From assembly GCA_021397835.1 (NCBI GenBank), contig JAJFZO010000579.1, forward strand, positions 883,001 to 947,000: a DNA stretch of 64,000 nt, given 5' to 3'. A program made the position numbers and the translations under genes. Below, one piece after another: positions 34,866-46,986 of the stretch. The notes under the pieces were generated by a model. It saw nothing but the letters and a program-made list of their open reading frames with translations. It was not told the origin of the DNA and did not search any database. The DNA comes from Moringa oleifera (lineage: Eukaryota; Streptophyta; Magnoliopsida; Brassicales; Moringaceae). Numbering within the stretch: the first letter of the stretch is position 1; each line of letters begins with the position of its first letter.

Positions 34866-35340
34866 AACTACTTAAACCTACGCTCCTCTGAAATCTTCCC
34901 AAGATTCGGTCAGATCAAGATCAAGAACAATAACCATCATTCCAGCAGTACCACAGCTCATAACAAGCAAAATCTGAAAATCAAACACCGTTTCTATTGA
35001 ATCATAAGCATAAAGTTTAGCTCGATTTAAGAACCAAAGTCTAATCAGGCAACGATTTGGATTCCTCGTCCCTCAATTTGAGGATAAACTCAGAAAATCT
35101 AAAAGCAGAAGGAACTTTTCGATTATTACGTGAGAATCTCGAACTCGTAAAATTGGAATCAAAGGTAGAATCGAATTGTAATGAACCAAATACAAGTGAA
35201 GATTATGAGCACTAGATATAATAAAGGACGTACCTTTTCATAAAATAATAATAAGTGCAAGCAACAACTCCATAAATAACGCTTTGAACAGAGGAATTAT
35301 GAGGAATAGGAAGACATGGGAACCCTAAACTTGGGCGTGG
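34866..35340 (-). promoter_or_regulatory. 5' leader and leader intron of the WIP gene
   Basis: On - a donor AAAAG|GTACGT (intron first base 35233) and acceptor ATTTCAG|AGG (intron last base 34888) define a probable 346-nt leader intron, 22 nt before the ATG. The transcript start probably lies around 35250-35340. A GC-richer patch at about 35515-35730 further upstream may be promoter DNA. Confidence 0.5.
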
Positions 35341-37006
35341 AGCAGTTTTACAGCCATGGAAACATTTGGAGAATATGATTATCTCATGTCGGGGTAATTA
35401 CAATATTAACATCAGCATTTTGCTTAACGAAACGTAGTAATTATAAATTTATAATTATAAAATTATTAATTTATTTTTAATAAAAAATAGAAAATGATAA
35501 ACAAAAAATAAAAGATGAACGTGGGGTGATTGAGGAGGGACATGAGCGAGTGGGCATCGCTGGCCACTTGCGAGGATCAGGAAGACAACGCACGTGCTGT
35601 CTATTATTACCAAATTGACACGGCCGGCTTTCCCTCATTTACAAAATTACCCTCTTCTCGATTATTCCTTTCCCTTCTAGCCCTTTTTCCCGTTGTAACT
35701 ACTAGTGAAAGAAAAATGTTATAATAACGGGGCACAAGGCATCAAAACGGCGTAGCAGGCTTTCATGTTGTGGACTATTATGATGTCATTTTTTTACCAT
35801 TTTGACATTTTGTGTGCTTACCAAAATTGGGTGAGAGAAACAGAAAATCAGAAAAAAATCAATTGAAATTATTGTTCACAATTAAATTAATATATATTTT
35901 AATTGACAAAAACTAAAAATATGATATATGTTTGAGTTTATTTAAAACTTTTTTATAATTATAAAATTTTATATCTTGTTCTGTTAATTTGAATCATGCA
36001 CAAGTAGATTTCTGAATTATCTTTGACAAATTAATAAAAAATTTAATGATTTAATATTGTATATACAATGAAGTCAATAACTAAATATTATTAATTTTTA
36101 TAATTGTATCAATATCTAAATTAAAAAATCAAGAATATAATCAAATTAATTTATATTTTAAGATCAAATTTAAAGTTTTATAAATTAAAGTTTGGTAAAA
36201 TTATTTTAAATTTTGAGTTTTATCAAATTTTAATTTTTAAAACATATTTAAATGAACTTTAATTTATGTATTGTTTAAATTAAATTTTAATGAAAATGAT
36301 CGTAAAAGCTGAATGGTTTTTTTATTGATAAAATATCTAAAAAATTACTTAAAGAAAATTTTTATTATATCTTAAATTTAAATAATTTTTAAATAATAAT
36401 TTATTTTTTATAAATTTGTTAAATTTTTAATTTTATAAATTTAAGAATATACATGTATATTACACTCAAAAAATATAATTTTTTTATGATGATAGTTTAA
36501 ATATTTTTTTATATCTATAAAAAATTGAATCAAAACTTACAGTAAAAAATTTTTAATTCACATTTTTAAATATTTAAATTTTTTAACAAAATTTAATTTG
36601 ATTCAAATTAACAGATTTATTTTTTAAAAATATTGAAAAAAGATAATAAAATCGATAATTTTAAATAATTTTTAAATCATTAATTTATAATTTTTTTAAT
36701 TTTACAAAAGAAAGTTGACTATGTAAATAATTGAGACTGAAATGGATGGATATTCATAAATCCAATGTCTCCATTTCTGGCAATGTTAAATTGTAAGGGC
36801 TCATTTTAATTTTATTTAATTTGATTATATAACAATGAATTAATTTTAGTGATGAAAAGGTAATTGGCCACTTAGTATTAATGATTTTTTTTTCAATTGA
36901 CACTTGTAGGCATGATTTCAATTACAGAGAGCACATGCAACCCAATAAACCAATTTGGTTCAAGATTTGGAGTGACTTAATAATGACATTAAAAGGATCA
37001 GAATCC

Positions 37007-37045
37007 TCCCCTCCCCCCACCCCTCTCCCCCTCCCTCCCCTCTTT
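37007..37045. repeat. C-rich homopyrimidine tract
   Basis: About 39 bases consisting almost entirely of C and T, with an isolated A. Such mirror-like homopyrimidine DNA can form triplex or i-motif structures. No function is evident. Confidence 0.75.
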
Positions 37046-37732
37046 ATTTCTCATGCTTTCCAAAAACCAAACACCAAACACCAAAATCCAATCCAATATA
37101 GCAATTCCTAATTGGTGTCTTCAAAATTTTCCTGTGGTTCAATTGATATATGATGACCCCAAATCCATGCATCTTGAGCTTGGTCCATTTTCGAAACGCC
37201 ATCGCAGTTTTAGTTGGACATTAAAGTATGTTTATCTAAAATTTTAAAATTCAAGTGGAATAATAAAGTTGATATAATTAGAATAAAATTGAACAAAATC
37301 AACGAGAGATACGCTGAAATAACAGGTGGTTAAGTATTAGTGGATTAAACTTATTATCGTTCAAAGATGATCAATAAATAATATAGTTGATAGACATTCA
37401 AGAATTTGTTAATAAGATAAGTCAACATCTCACCTATTACGATAAAAATGAATCATACTCTAATAAAATTATCAAAATATCATTTAATATAGATATATAA
37501 AATATAATTATAAATATAACAATTTTTAAACCCTCTTATCTATTGCAATAATCAGTTATATTCATCATTGATTTAGCTATCGAAGAGCAACTACAGTCTC
37601 CTTATTGTTCCTTGATATTGCAGGTTGCATTCATCAACTAATGTTACATGGTAAATTGATATACATTCACCACATGTCAATCATTCGCTACTCCACTTTT
37701 TAAAGAATATCAACATCAATGTTATCATGTGC

Positions 37733-37773
<41 letters not shown>
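37733..37773. repeat. Compound (AT)n(AG)n microsatellite
   Basis: About 11 AT units pass directly into about 9 AG units, ending AGAGGCC. Confidence 0.92.
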
Positions 37774-37774
<1 letters not shown>

Positions 37775-40699
37775 GCCAAATGAACAAATGGACAAGAAAG
37801 GGAAGTCTAACAACTACAATGTCTTAATAAAACCAAAACCTCAGTGACTAGAGTTTGACAATTTCACCAAGTGGTAAGAAGCAATAAAATTTGAAATTTT
37901 GTACTTCCCCTAAGGAAATTATAGGTTTAATAAAGCTAACAATGTACCCAATGTCCTTAAAGTAGATCTCAAGAACAAAAAAAAGGCCTTGTACAAACAC
38001 GTTAAAATGGAAAAAGGCTACAAAATTATGAAAGATTTCATTTTCAAGGAAGACAAAATATATGTTAATGGACCATATCAATGTTACATTAAATCTTGCA
38101 ATCGTTAACCCAAACGAAATGGGCTAAAGTTGTTAAGGCCCAAAAAATAGGTTCAATAACTAAAAAAAATCAAAGCAAAAAATATAAATTATAAAAATTA
38201 TTTTATAACAACTAAATTTTATTTTAAAAATTTATAATAAATATCTTATGAGTAAAAAATTATTCAAAAAATCTGGAGATTCTTTTGAAATGAAATTCAT
38301 TTTTTTAGTATTTTAATAATAAAAATATATTTTTTATAATAATTTTTGCAATATAAGATTTTTATTTATAATTTTTATTAATATTAATAATTTTATGTAC
38401 CCATATAATGTATATGTATTTTTATTTAGGTACTTATCCTAACATCTTTTTAAGCACTATCAAAATTAAAAAAATATATTTATTTTATTTAAATATTTAT
38501 ATATTAATATATTTTTGTTAAGTTTGACATGAAAAAAATTTTTTATTCTGATAATATTTTGAATGAATATTCGGATAATTATATAATTAAAATTCGCATA
38601 TATATCAAGAATATAGATAAAAATATTAATATTAATAAAAATTATAAATAAAAATCTCACGTTAAAAATATAATTTTTTAATAAATTTTGATTTAAAATT
38701 ATAAATAGACTACATACTTTATTAATGTACTTAATTCTATTAATCAAGATGTTCATAAAAATATTTAAAATTTAGAAATAAACATTTAGAAATAATATTT
38801 TTTAAAATTTTAAATAAAATTTATTTATTACAATAACACAAAATTAACATCATCATTTACATTACCTTGAATGTCAAAAAAATATCTGGAGTGTTTGACG
38901 ATGTTTTCTTGAATTTTTTTTTTTTAAATTTTATCAACATAACCACTTGACAAAGAGATCTATCTGCAATGTCATTGTCACAAATCAAACAATTTTGGAA
39001 CAGCATAAAAAATATTAAACAATTTTGAGATCTATCTCCAATGTCTTTCTCTTGTAATCCTCTTTATAGTAATTAATAAAATCCTGCACTGTCCATGTCA
39101 TTAGAAGGAGCTTTGACACAATTACTTCTGAGTCAGCGCAGCTTTCCACTTGGCCCAATCATTGCATTCCAAAAGCTCAAGCTACAATCTTTTTTGACAG
39201 ATATATCTTTATATATAAATTTGGATACTTGATAAGCTAGACAACTAAAAAGGATTAATAGATTAATCAAGATCTTTTATTCATCTGAATTGGTATTGAG
39301 TTTTTATTAAAATATTAAAAATATTTTAATAATTTATTATATTAATATAAAAATAAAAAAAATTGTAATAATTAATTTTATTAAATTGTTACGTGTCATT
39401 ATTTTATCAAAAGTGAACATAAAATAAGATTAGCTGAAGATCCAAATCTTAATAGATTAAAAATTTTTATTTATTTGAGTTTTGTTAAGTATTTATAATG
39501 AGATGTGAACTGTATTGAATTTTTGAAGAGATGATAATATGTGATAATTTAATAAAATTAATTATTAAGATTATTTTATATTAATATTGTAAATTATCAA
39601 AATATTCTTTTAACTTTTTTAAAAAGCATATGATCTTTATTAACATTGACATAAGATAATTTAACAAAATTTATTTATTTATTTATTTGCCTTCACATAA
39701 TAAATTTTAAAAAATAATTTTTATTATATCTTCAAAAGTCTCAATAAAACTTAAATTAATAAAAAATATATATCCAACTATATTAATACTGATCTCAACG
39801 GTGTAATTCTTGAATATGCATTATTTTCAGTTTAATATTGAGTATTAATTTATGAACAAAAGACAATATAAGTTTAATTGTTTTTGAAAGATATTTTTTA
39901 ATATAATTTTAATAAAATAAAATTTATAATTATAATCAAAATAATTAATATTTTACAATTGATTTATCAACATCTTTAAGTATCAATGTTATAGAGTAAA
40001 ACATCGAGCATTAAGGATCTTTCTTCTTGGAAACTTTAACTTGATATCTTGAAGTGAAGAAAAGGAAGAGAAAGGATAAAAAGATTTTTGAATTTAGAGG
40101 GAGATTGTTCCAAAAAGAATCAACTTTTCAGATTTGCTTCACAGGAAAACCCACATGAAAGAGCTCCTTTTAGTCTAGAGATTCAAAAGGGCATACGGGA
40201 ACAGTAGGCAGGACACTACATTACATACAAAATCAATCAAACCCAAGAAAACAAATGGTGAAAAAAAGAAGAACGAGGAAAGGTGAAATCTTGTGTGTCT
40301 TATTTTAGAGTTGGACTGGTCTTTGGTCCAATTTCCAGTGCAAATAGTTTCAAATTGTGTCAGATAGGTACGAATGCAGAGGGAACCTTCATTTGCATTA
40401 ATAAAATAAAATAGTTTATTAAAGAATGCTTTATTGTGGGTACTGCAATTTGAACCTTACCTTATTAGCCAACAAGCTCTCTGTAATGGTTTACCTTCTC
40501 CAATGCCCTTTGCTCTGAGTTCTTTCTGACCAAGCTTTGGCTTCTGTGACAGCCCATGTTAGATTTAAGAATTGAAAGATTTCAATGTACAACACATAAA
40601 ACAAAAAGATATGTCCCAACTCCAACACAAACTAGTTTTTTAATGGTTGATTGTTGATTATAATATTCCACCACCATTAACTCTTTGCAACTTCTTTAT

Positions 40700-41443
40700 T
40701 GTTTTACGTTCAAAAACCTTGCAGATCCAACCCATACACTAGATTCCTCTCTTGTGTACAGCTTGTTTTGAGCAGAAAGACAGAGAAACAGAGAAGAAAA
40801 AAAAGATATGGGTTTTCAGGAGTTGGCTCCATAGGCAGGCTCTCTTTTCTTCTCTGTCTTGAAGATAAGGTAACTCTTTGATCTCTGAAACTCTCTGGAT
40901 CGTTAACGGAAGTGGTTTGCTGATGGGTTCTGTTTAATGATGTTCATGCTGTCTGTTGTTATGGTTATTTGAATCGATGAGATTGATTTCAACTCGTTTA
41001 TGAAGTGTTTGCTGATTTGTGTCCTGATTGTTTCAGAGAAAAGGTTGAGATGATTGAACATTAAGGTTGGGTTGATTACCTGTTAATGGTGTTGGTCAAA
41101 TCTGTGATCAAAGGTAGAAGACGACAGGTCTGGTTCTGACTAACAGAAGGCCCCACATGATGACAAATTAGATGCATCACATGCAGATTTTCTTCTGTAT
41201 GAATATCACCCACTGTTGCATTCATCTTCTGCCGTAGACTTTCCCAAGAGGCCGCTCCAGTTAATTATATCTGTCAGAAAAACTGGAGGAAATATCAGAG
41301 ATAAAGAGAAATAAAACCCAGAAACAGAGAAAGAGAAGAGAGAGAAATGGCTCTTATGGAGACGAAGAACATTGTACAACTTCACCTCTCTTAGAAGAAC
41401 TGCTGTTTTTCCTTTGACTGGCACTGATTTAAGCTTCGTCGCC
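40700..41443 (+). promoter_or_regulatory. 5' leader of the XTNX gene, with leader intron and several uORFs
   Basis: A leader intron (40870-41036; AAG|GTAACT and TTTCAG|AG) is probable. The remaining leader carries at least five short upstream ORFs that end before the main start: 41050-41064, 41086-41139 (17 codons), 41157-41171, 41172-41237 (21 codons) and 41347-41394 (MALMETKNIVQLHLS). A highly purine-rich tract at about 41284-41349 runs into the last uORF start. Together these predict poor translation of the main frame under basal conditions. Transcript ends are inferred. Confidence 0.55.
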
Positions 41444-44398
41444 ATGGGGGAAGAAGCAGGTTTTTCTGGTGATGGTGAAGCTCCTGAAGAAACCCCAACT
41501 GGGCTCACCATCAAGACCGCAAGTTCCGGCCGCAAGACTGCTAAAGATGTTCTATATAGTTCAGATTTGCCATCTCCGAGCATAAAGAACTCAATCGAAT
41601 CCTCTCCATACAATTCTCCGTCCCTTGTGTCCCCACCATCATCTGCATTTGTTTCTGCTTTACAGTCCCCATACATATCCCCAAGGGCCACAGCAATAAC
41701 CCCAAAACCCCAAGAGAACTCAACTCCACTGAACCATCCATCGCCACCTGTCTCCTACAGGGGTTCGCAGTCTGAAGACATACCCAGCAGCTCCTACACT
41801 CCTCCATCAGACCAATACGAGTACTCAGATGACCCAGCTGACGCAAAGCTCAAGTTCGTGACTTGTGTTCCAGATTCTGCTCCTCCCCGGATTTCTTTCT
41901 CCTTCCCAGTCCCCAGAATTTCCTTTGCTAAAGCTCCTGTGTCTCCTGCTTCCAATGCCAAGCTCAGAAGCTGCGATGTGTTCATTGGTTTTCATGGCCA
42001 AAATCCCAACTTGGTGCGCTTCTGCAAGTGGCTTAAATCTGAACTGGAGCTTCAAGGGATTGCATGTTTCGTTGCAGACAGAGCTAAGTACTCGGATAGC
42101 CAGAGCCATGAGATTGCTGACAGGGTTATATGCTCGGTGGCATTTGGAGTTGTGGTTATTACCAATTCTACGTTTCTTAATCCCCTGAGCTTGGAGGAGA
42201 TAAGATTCTTTGCACAAAAGAAGAACTTGGTTCCACTGTTCTTGGACAGAGGCCCTGCAGAGATAATGGGTCTTCTCAACTGCAATTCAATCGACAAAGA
42301 GTGCAAGGAAGCCATAGATGGTTTGATGAAGTGTAATGAGTTCAAGCTGGAAGCCAGTGAAGGTAACTGGAGAGACTGCGTGGCTAAAACTTCTGGTTTA
42401 CTGAAAGCAAAGCTAGGAAGGAAGAGTGTGGCTGACTCAGATGTAGAAGGATTTGAGGAGCTTCCATTCCCGAGAAACAGATTCTTTGTTGGAAGAGAGA
42501 AGGAGATTATGGAGATGGAAACCACCTTATTTGGATGTGGTGACTGTCTGGAGCCTGATTACACAATGCCAACCACCAATGGAGAAACAAGTGGAAAATC
42601 TGAAGATATTACTGATGACCAAAGTGATACCATTTCAATGAAAGGTGGAAGATTCATTAACTTGGAGCTAGAGAAGAGCAAAGAACCAACATTGGAGAGA
42701 TGGGTTGAGCCAGTTATGGGTAGAAATTCATTCAAGAGATCAAAATGCAAGAAATCAAGAAGTGGTAGCAACCAAAGCTTGAGCAGCAGTGTTGTTTGCA
42801 TTAACGGGGTCCCTGGGATAGGAAAGACTGAGCTAGCACTCGAATTTGCTTACAGATATTCTCAGAGGTATAAGATGGTCTTATGGATAGGAGGAGAAGC
42901 TCGATACTTTAGACAAAACTTACTGAATCTGTCACTGAACTTGGGGTTAGATGTGAGTGCTGATGCTGAGAAAGAAAGGGGTCGAATTCGAAGCTTTGAG
43001 GAGCAAGAATTGGATGCATTCAAAAGGGTTAAAAGGGAGCTGTTTCGAGACATGCCTTATCTATTGATCATCGATAATCTTGAGACAGAAAAGGAATGGT
43101 GGGAAGGTAAAGCTCTAAATGATTTGATTCCAAGAAACACAGGAGGGTCTCATGTTATCATCACTAGTAGACTACCCAAGGTGATGAATTTTGAAATAAT
43201 GCAGCTCCCACCATTGCCTTTATCTGATGCTATGATTTTAATGAGAGGAAGGAGGAAGAAAGACTATCCAGCTGAGGAGCTAGAGGTCCTCAGGAAATTT
43301 GATGAGAAAATCGGTAGGTTGACCTTTGGCTTGTGGGTGATTGGATCATTGCTTTCAGTAATGGCAATATCTCCATCGGCACTCGTTGAAGCCGTAAATG
43401 AAATATTGCTTGAAGAAGGTTCAAGTTCGCCTTATATGAACATCAGTGACGAACAATACTGTAAAAACAATCCTTTCCTTGAGAATATTCTATGCTTTTG
43501 CTACGCTGTCTTGCAGGAAATCAATGGAAAAAGAGACCTTCTGGCTCTAAGAATGCTTCTGGTTGGTGCTTGGTTTGCTCCAGCACCCATTCCAGTAAGC
43601 TTGCTAGCAACTGCAGCTAAGGACATGCCTGCTTCTGGGAACAGGTTCAGAAGATGGGCCAAATGCTTGAGTGTCACATTTGCTTGCTGTGGAGGTTGTG
43701 GTTTAGCAAGACAAAGTGAAGAAGATTCAGCCCTTCTTCTTGTCAAACTAGGCCTGGCAAGAAGAGCCAACAGGCAGCCTGGATGTTGGATTCAGCTTCA
43801 TCCCATAACTCAGGCATTTGCCAGGAGGAAAGATTACCTGTTGGCTCCCAAGGCCACAGTTCAGGGCATAAGAGAACTTGGAAATTCATTAGTAAACTCA
43901 GATCATCTCTGGGCTTCAGCTTTCCTCGTCTTTGGATTCAAATCTGAGCCCCCACAGGTTCAACTAAAGGCAATCGATATGGTCTTATACATCAAGAAGA
44001 CAGCTCTCCCTCTGGCAATCAGAGCCTTCACCACCTTCTCCAGGTGCAACTCGGCCTTGGAGCTCCTCAAGGTATGCACCAATGTTCTAGAGGAAGTAGA
44101 GAAATCGTTCGTTTCTCAGATACAAGACTGGTGCCATGGATTGCTTTGTTGGAAGAAGAGGCTGCGAGGGAACCAAAGGGTCGATGAATTTGTGTGGCAG
44201 GACGTTACCCTGTTGAAGGCTACACTGCTTGAGACCAGAGCCAAGTTGCTCTTGAGAGGTGGGCTCTTCGACAATGGCGAAGAGCTCTGCAGGACCTGCA
44301 TCAGTATTAGGACAGTGATGCTGGGGCACAACCATGCCCTCACCTTGGCTGCTCAAGAGACTCTGGCCAGAGTGGTGAGAATGAGGAGCAAGATATAA
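41444..44398 (+). CDS. XTNX-type TIR-NB-ARC-TPR protein (At5g56220/At4g23440-like)
   Basis: An uninterrupted 984-residue frame. Residues 1-170 are Ser/Pro-rich and disordered (the 'X' region). A TIR domain spans about 174-279: RSCDVFIGFHGQNPNLVRFC, a BB-loop region, then SLEEIRFF, whose second Glu (about 252) aligns with the TIR NADase catalytic Glu. The NB-ARC follows, with FVGREKEI (about 348), P-loop GVPGIGKT (455-462), Walker B LLIIDN, and GGSHVIITSR. There are no LRRs. A helical TPR-like C-terminus runs to LCRTCISIRTVMLGHNHALT. The MHD site is replaced by LHP. XTNX proteins are an ancient, low-copy plant lineage, distinct from classic resistance TNLs, with little established function. 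The frame is open upstream to 41372, but without an ATG, so the start at 41444 is preferred. No intron interrupts the coding part. Confidence 0.93.
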   Translation: MGEEAGFSGDGEAPEETPTGLTIKTASSGRKTAKDVLYSSDLPSPSIKNSIESSPYNSPSLVSPPSSAFVSALQSPYISPRATAITPKPQENSTPLNHPSPPVSYRGSQSEDIPSSSYTPPSDQYEYSDDPADAKLKFVTCVPDSAPPRISFSFPVPRISFAKAPVSPASNAKLRSCDVFIGFHGQNPNLVRFCKWLKSELELQGIACFVADRAKYSDSQSHEIADRVICSVAFGVVVITNSTFLNPLSLEEIRFFAQKKNLVPLFLDRGPAEIMGLLNCNSIDKECKEAIDGLMKCNEFKLEASEGNWRDCVAKTSGLLKAKLGRKSVADSDVEGFEELPFPRNRFFVGREKEIMEMETTLFGCGDCLEPDYTMPTTNGETSGKSEDITDDQSDTISMKGGRFINLELEKSKEPTLERWVEPVMGRNSFKRSKCKKSRSGSNQSLSSSVVCINGVPGIGKTELALEFAYRYSQRYKMVLWIGGEARYFRQNLLNLSLNLGLDVSADAEKERGRIRSFEEQELDAFKRVKRELFRDMPYLLIIDNLETEKEWWEGKALNDLIPRNTGGSHVIITSRLPKVMNFEIMQLPPLPLSDAMILMRGRRKKDYPAEELEVLRKFDEKIGRLTFGLWVIGSLLSVMAISPSALVEAVNEILLEEGSSSPYMNISDEQYCKNNPFLENILCFCYAVLQEINGKRDLLALRMLLVGAWFAPAPIPVSLLATAAKDMPASGNRFRRWAKCLSVTFACCGGCGLARQSEEDSALLLVKLGLARRANRQPGCWIQLHPITQAFARRKDYLLAPKATVQGIRELGNSLVNSDHLWASAFLVFGFKSEPPQVQLKAIDMVLYIKKTALPLAIRAFTTFSRCNSALELLKVCTNVLEEVEKSFVSQIQDWCHGLLCWKKRLRGNQRVDEFVWQDVTLLKATLLETRAKLLLRGGLFDNGEELCRTCISIRTVMLGHNHALTLAAQETLARVVRMRSKI

Positions 44399-45112
44399 AC
44401 AGTAGGGTCACCTTGTCCCTTACCAGGGAGTCTCAGTTTTGTTTGCACTGTAATCATGTTACTAGTTAGAAAAATTGAGTGATGACTTTGCTGTGATCCC
44501 TGTGTCTTTAACCAATTAAACCAAGGGAGTTGAACCTGTGATCCCTTAGTAATGGTGGAAAGGACAGGAAAGCAAATGCAGAGAAGAAAGTATGGCAAGG
44601 TGGGTAAGACTGTTGAATTTCCATCTTCTTCATGATTGGAGGTCAGGTTCCACGTTGAGAAAATTAAGATGAACATAAATTCATGAGAAAATTGCAGAGT
44701 TACCCAGAAATTGAAGCTAAGTTTTTCAGGGAAGTAGAGACAGCAGACTAAGAAAACAGTATCTGAAGAAAACAGAAATGGCTGAAATTGCAAGAACCCG
44801 CTCAGGGGATCTCTGTCTGTATTCCCCTAATAACCAGAGTTTTGGTTTCAGTTGCACGAAGATAACAGACATGTAATGCACAAAGTCAACAAAGAAACAC
44901 AATCTGTAGGTTCTTTCAATTTATGATAATCAGACAGCTCGAATTTCAATCAAAACAATCAACTTTTGAATCCATGTATTAAAGAAAAAAGAAAAACAAA
45001 GAATGTCACTCAGCTCATCACACCCAAATCAAACCCGAAGCATGGTTTCCTTTGCAAGTCAATGGAGGAATCCCTGCTATGTAATCATGTTGTGTATGTC
45101 AAGAATGTAAAG
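44399..45112. other. Convergent 3' ends of the XTNX and PRA1 genes
   Basis: These 714 bp lie between two tail-to-tail genes and should hold both 3' UTRs. An overlapping open frame on - (44353-44793) has no recognisable content and shares the XTNX 3' end. No other gene is seen. Confidence 0.5.
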
Positions 45113-45691
45113 TCAACGGCGATCATGGGGAAGCCCAGAACCGATCAATCCTCTGGAAACAGCCTCCTCCTCGTCGAGAAACAGCCCATCGGGGCTCCGG
45201 AACACGGCGTGGATTCCGCAGACGAGCAGCCCAATGCCCAAACCTAACATCAAGCTCTCGACGCAGCCGGTGAACCAAAGGGCGAAAACGGAGACGAGAG
45301 CCAGAGCCACCAACAGAAGGTGGTCGCTGACGTGGCGGCCCCACAGGACCAACGGGTCCTCCCTGAAGAAGTAGAAAAGCAGCCAGAGGGCGAAGATGGC
45401 GGAGGCGATTAAAAGGGAGACGGGGGCGCCGATGAGGAAGAGGGCCCCACAGACGGTGACGAGCAGGGAATAGTTGATAAGGAAGTATCGTGCGTTCTTG
45501 CGGGCTCTATCCAGGGCGGACGGAACTGAGTCGGGGCGGTCGAACACCCCGGAGGCCACGAACTCCGGCCAGGGGCGGTGTCGGGAGACCGTGGCCATCA
45601 GATTCTGGATAGACCGGGAGATGACATCACCGGCGGATATGGGGATGGTGGTGTAAGTAGCGGTGGTGGGTGGTGGCTGCGGTGATTGCAT
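45113..45691 (-). CDS. PRA1 family protein (prenylated Rab acceptor), probably G clade
   Basis: An intronless 192-residue frame, unusually GC-rich compared with its surroundings. After a Pro/Thr-rich cytosolic start (MQSPQPPPTTATYTTIPI) it has the PRA1 core: RHRPWPEF, FDRPDSVPSALDRARKNARY, then two hydrophobic hairpins (about 70-107 and 118-158) separated by REDPLVLWGRHVSD, and an acidic FLDEEEAVSRGL tail. PRA1 proteins are small membrane proteins of the ER, Golgi and endosomes that bind prenylated Rab GTPases and help vesicle traffic. The clade is inferred from position next to the XTNX and HAP8 genes (Arabidopsis PRA1.G2 is At5g56230 as I recall). The sequence alone would not decide between clades B and G. 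Confidence 0.93.
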   Translation of the reverse strand: MQSPQPPPTTATYTTIPISAGDVISRSIQNLMATVSRHRPWPEFVASGVFDRPDSVPSALDRARKNARYFLINYSLLVTVCGALFLIGAPVSLLIASAIFALWLLFYFFREDPLVLWGRHVSDHLLLVALALVSVFALWFTGCVESLMLGLGIGLLVCGIHAVFRSPDGLFLDEEEAVSRGLIGSGLPHDRR

Positions 45692-46766
45692 TTTCCTTTG
45701 CTTCCTTTCGTGTAAGAATTTGTTCGCCGGATCGCCCTTCCAGCTCTGTCCACTCTGGAATTCAGCTTATGTCCTTAAACAGTGGCCCACTGAAAAATTT
45801 TAAAAATAATAATAATAAAAAAAAAGCTGCCACCTCATCATCGTGAGCTTTAAAAAAAGTAAAGAAGGGTAAAGGGCTAAAGGGACTCTTACTCTTTTAG
45901 TCCAATTTTTAATTTCTTTTTTCACTGTCTCCATATATTGTAATGTATATAAAAATGTAATTAATTAAGTTAATTGGCATCTGCAAAAATGGCAAGAATA
46001 TAATTTTATATAAAGATGAAATAATGAAATTTTAATTTATATAAAAATAAAATTAATTAAGTAAATTGATATTTATGTATGAAAACATAATGGGTATTAT
46101 TTTATTTAGTAAATAAATTATTTTATTTTAACGTAATCTATTAAAATAATTCTAAAATTGACAAGGAGAGTTCTTAAAAGGACAAAGAGAAGGCTAACAA
46201 AAATTTTATTGATGTTTCATATTATTATCATACAATTTTATTTTTTAAAAGTATATTTATATTTTTTTATTTATTCAATCGAAAACTCATATAAAATAAA
46301 ATCATTTCATATATTCACTTTTACATAAATAAAATTTTACTTTTATTTGATAAATACATAAAAACTCAAATTAAACATTCTATAACCAATATAAAAATTA
46401 TGTCGGGATATCAGTTGTACATAAGCAAGTCCAAATATAATCAAGTTATTTCGACGTACTGGTAATTGTTTGTAAAAAATAAGCAAACACAAGTTGAATA
46501 TTTTTAATAATAAATTATAAAAATATTTTAATAATTTATAATTTTAATAAAAAATTAATATAATTCAAATTAACAGAATATCCTGAAAATACAAATGCAT
46601 TCATATCAATAAAGGGTTCCTATTACAAAGTTCGAAGTCACACCAACCCGACAAAATAATAATAATTAAAAAAAAAAACAAATAGAAAGCCTTAGACTTA
46701 CGGTTACACTTGGCACACAACAACTCGTAAGGCCACTGACCTTTTTCACCATGCATTACGCACATC

Positions 46767-46786
46767 CCACGTTGTCAACAACGTGG
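46767..46786. promoter_or_regulatory. Perfect 9-bp inverted repeat with ACGT cores
   Basis: CCACGTTGT and ACAACGTGG flank a CA spacer, giving a near-perfect 20-bp palindrome with two CACGTT/AACGTG half-sites of the type bound by bZIP or bHLH dimers. It lies about 1.1 kb upstream of the PRA1 start. A binding site is inferred from symmetry only. Confidence 0.4.
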
Positions 46787-46955
46787 CCTCTTCTTTTGAC
46801 AATTCCACAATCAATGCCTTCCATATGGTCAAAACGACAACACCACCCCTACCCTCATTCCCATTTTACAATATTACCCCTCCCGTAACATCCATTATTA
46901 TGTTTTTGGAGTCTTCTGTCCTGCCTTGACCCTTCATTCTCATGGTCGTACTAGC

Positions 46956-46986
46956 TCCCTTCCCTTCCCTTCCCTTCCCTTCCCTT
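46956..46986. repeat. (TCCCT)n pentanucleotide repeat, about 6 units
   Basis: Consecutive TCCCT units with no interruption, followed by TCGTTACT. Confidence 0.93.

Larger units (their letters stand above)
35341..40690. other. Long AT-rich intergenic stretch between WIP and XTNX genes
   Basis: No coding gene is supported. Visible content includes a C-rich pyrimidine tract (about 37007-37045) and an AT/GA microsatellite (about 37733-37773). A phrase GAGATCTATCT-CAATGTC is repeated at about 38956 and 39027. There is also a GC-richer patch around 39060-39190 without a frame. The last ~400 bp should include the XTNX promoter. Confidence 0.5.

Noticed and set aside
38466..38756. 96-codon frame on -
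   Set aside because: Composed almost only of Ile, Asn, Phe, Lys and Tyr, as AT-rich noncoding DNA gives by chance.
41372..41443. N-terminal extension of the XTNX frame (begins at a TTG)
   Set aside because: No ATG exists in this part of the frame, and a uORF with ATG overlaps it. The first in-frame ATG is at 41444.
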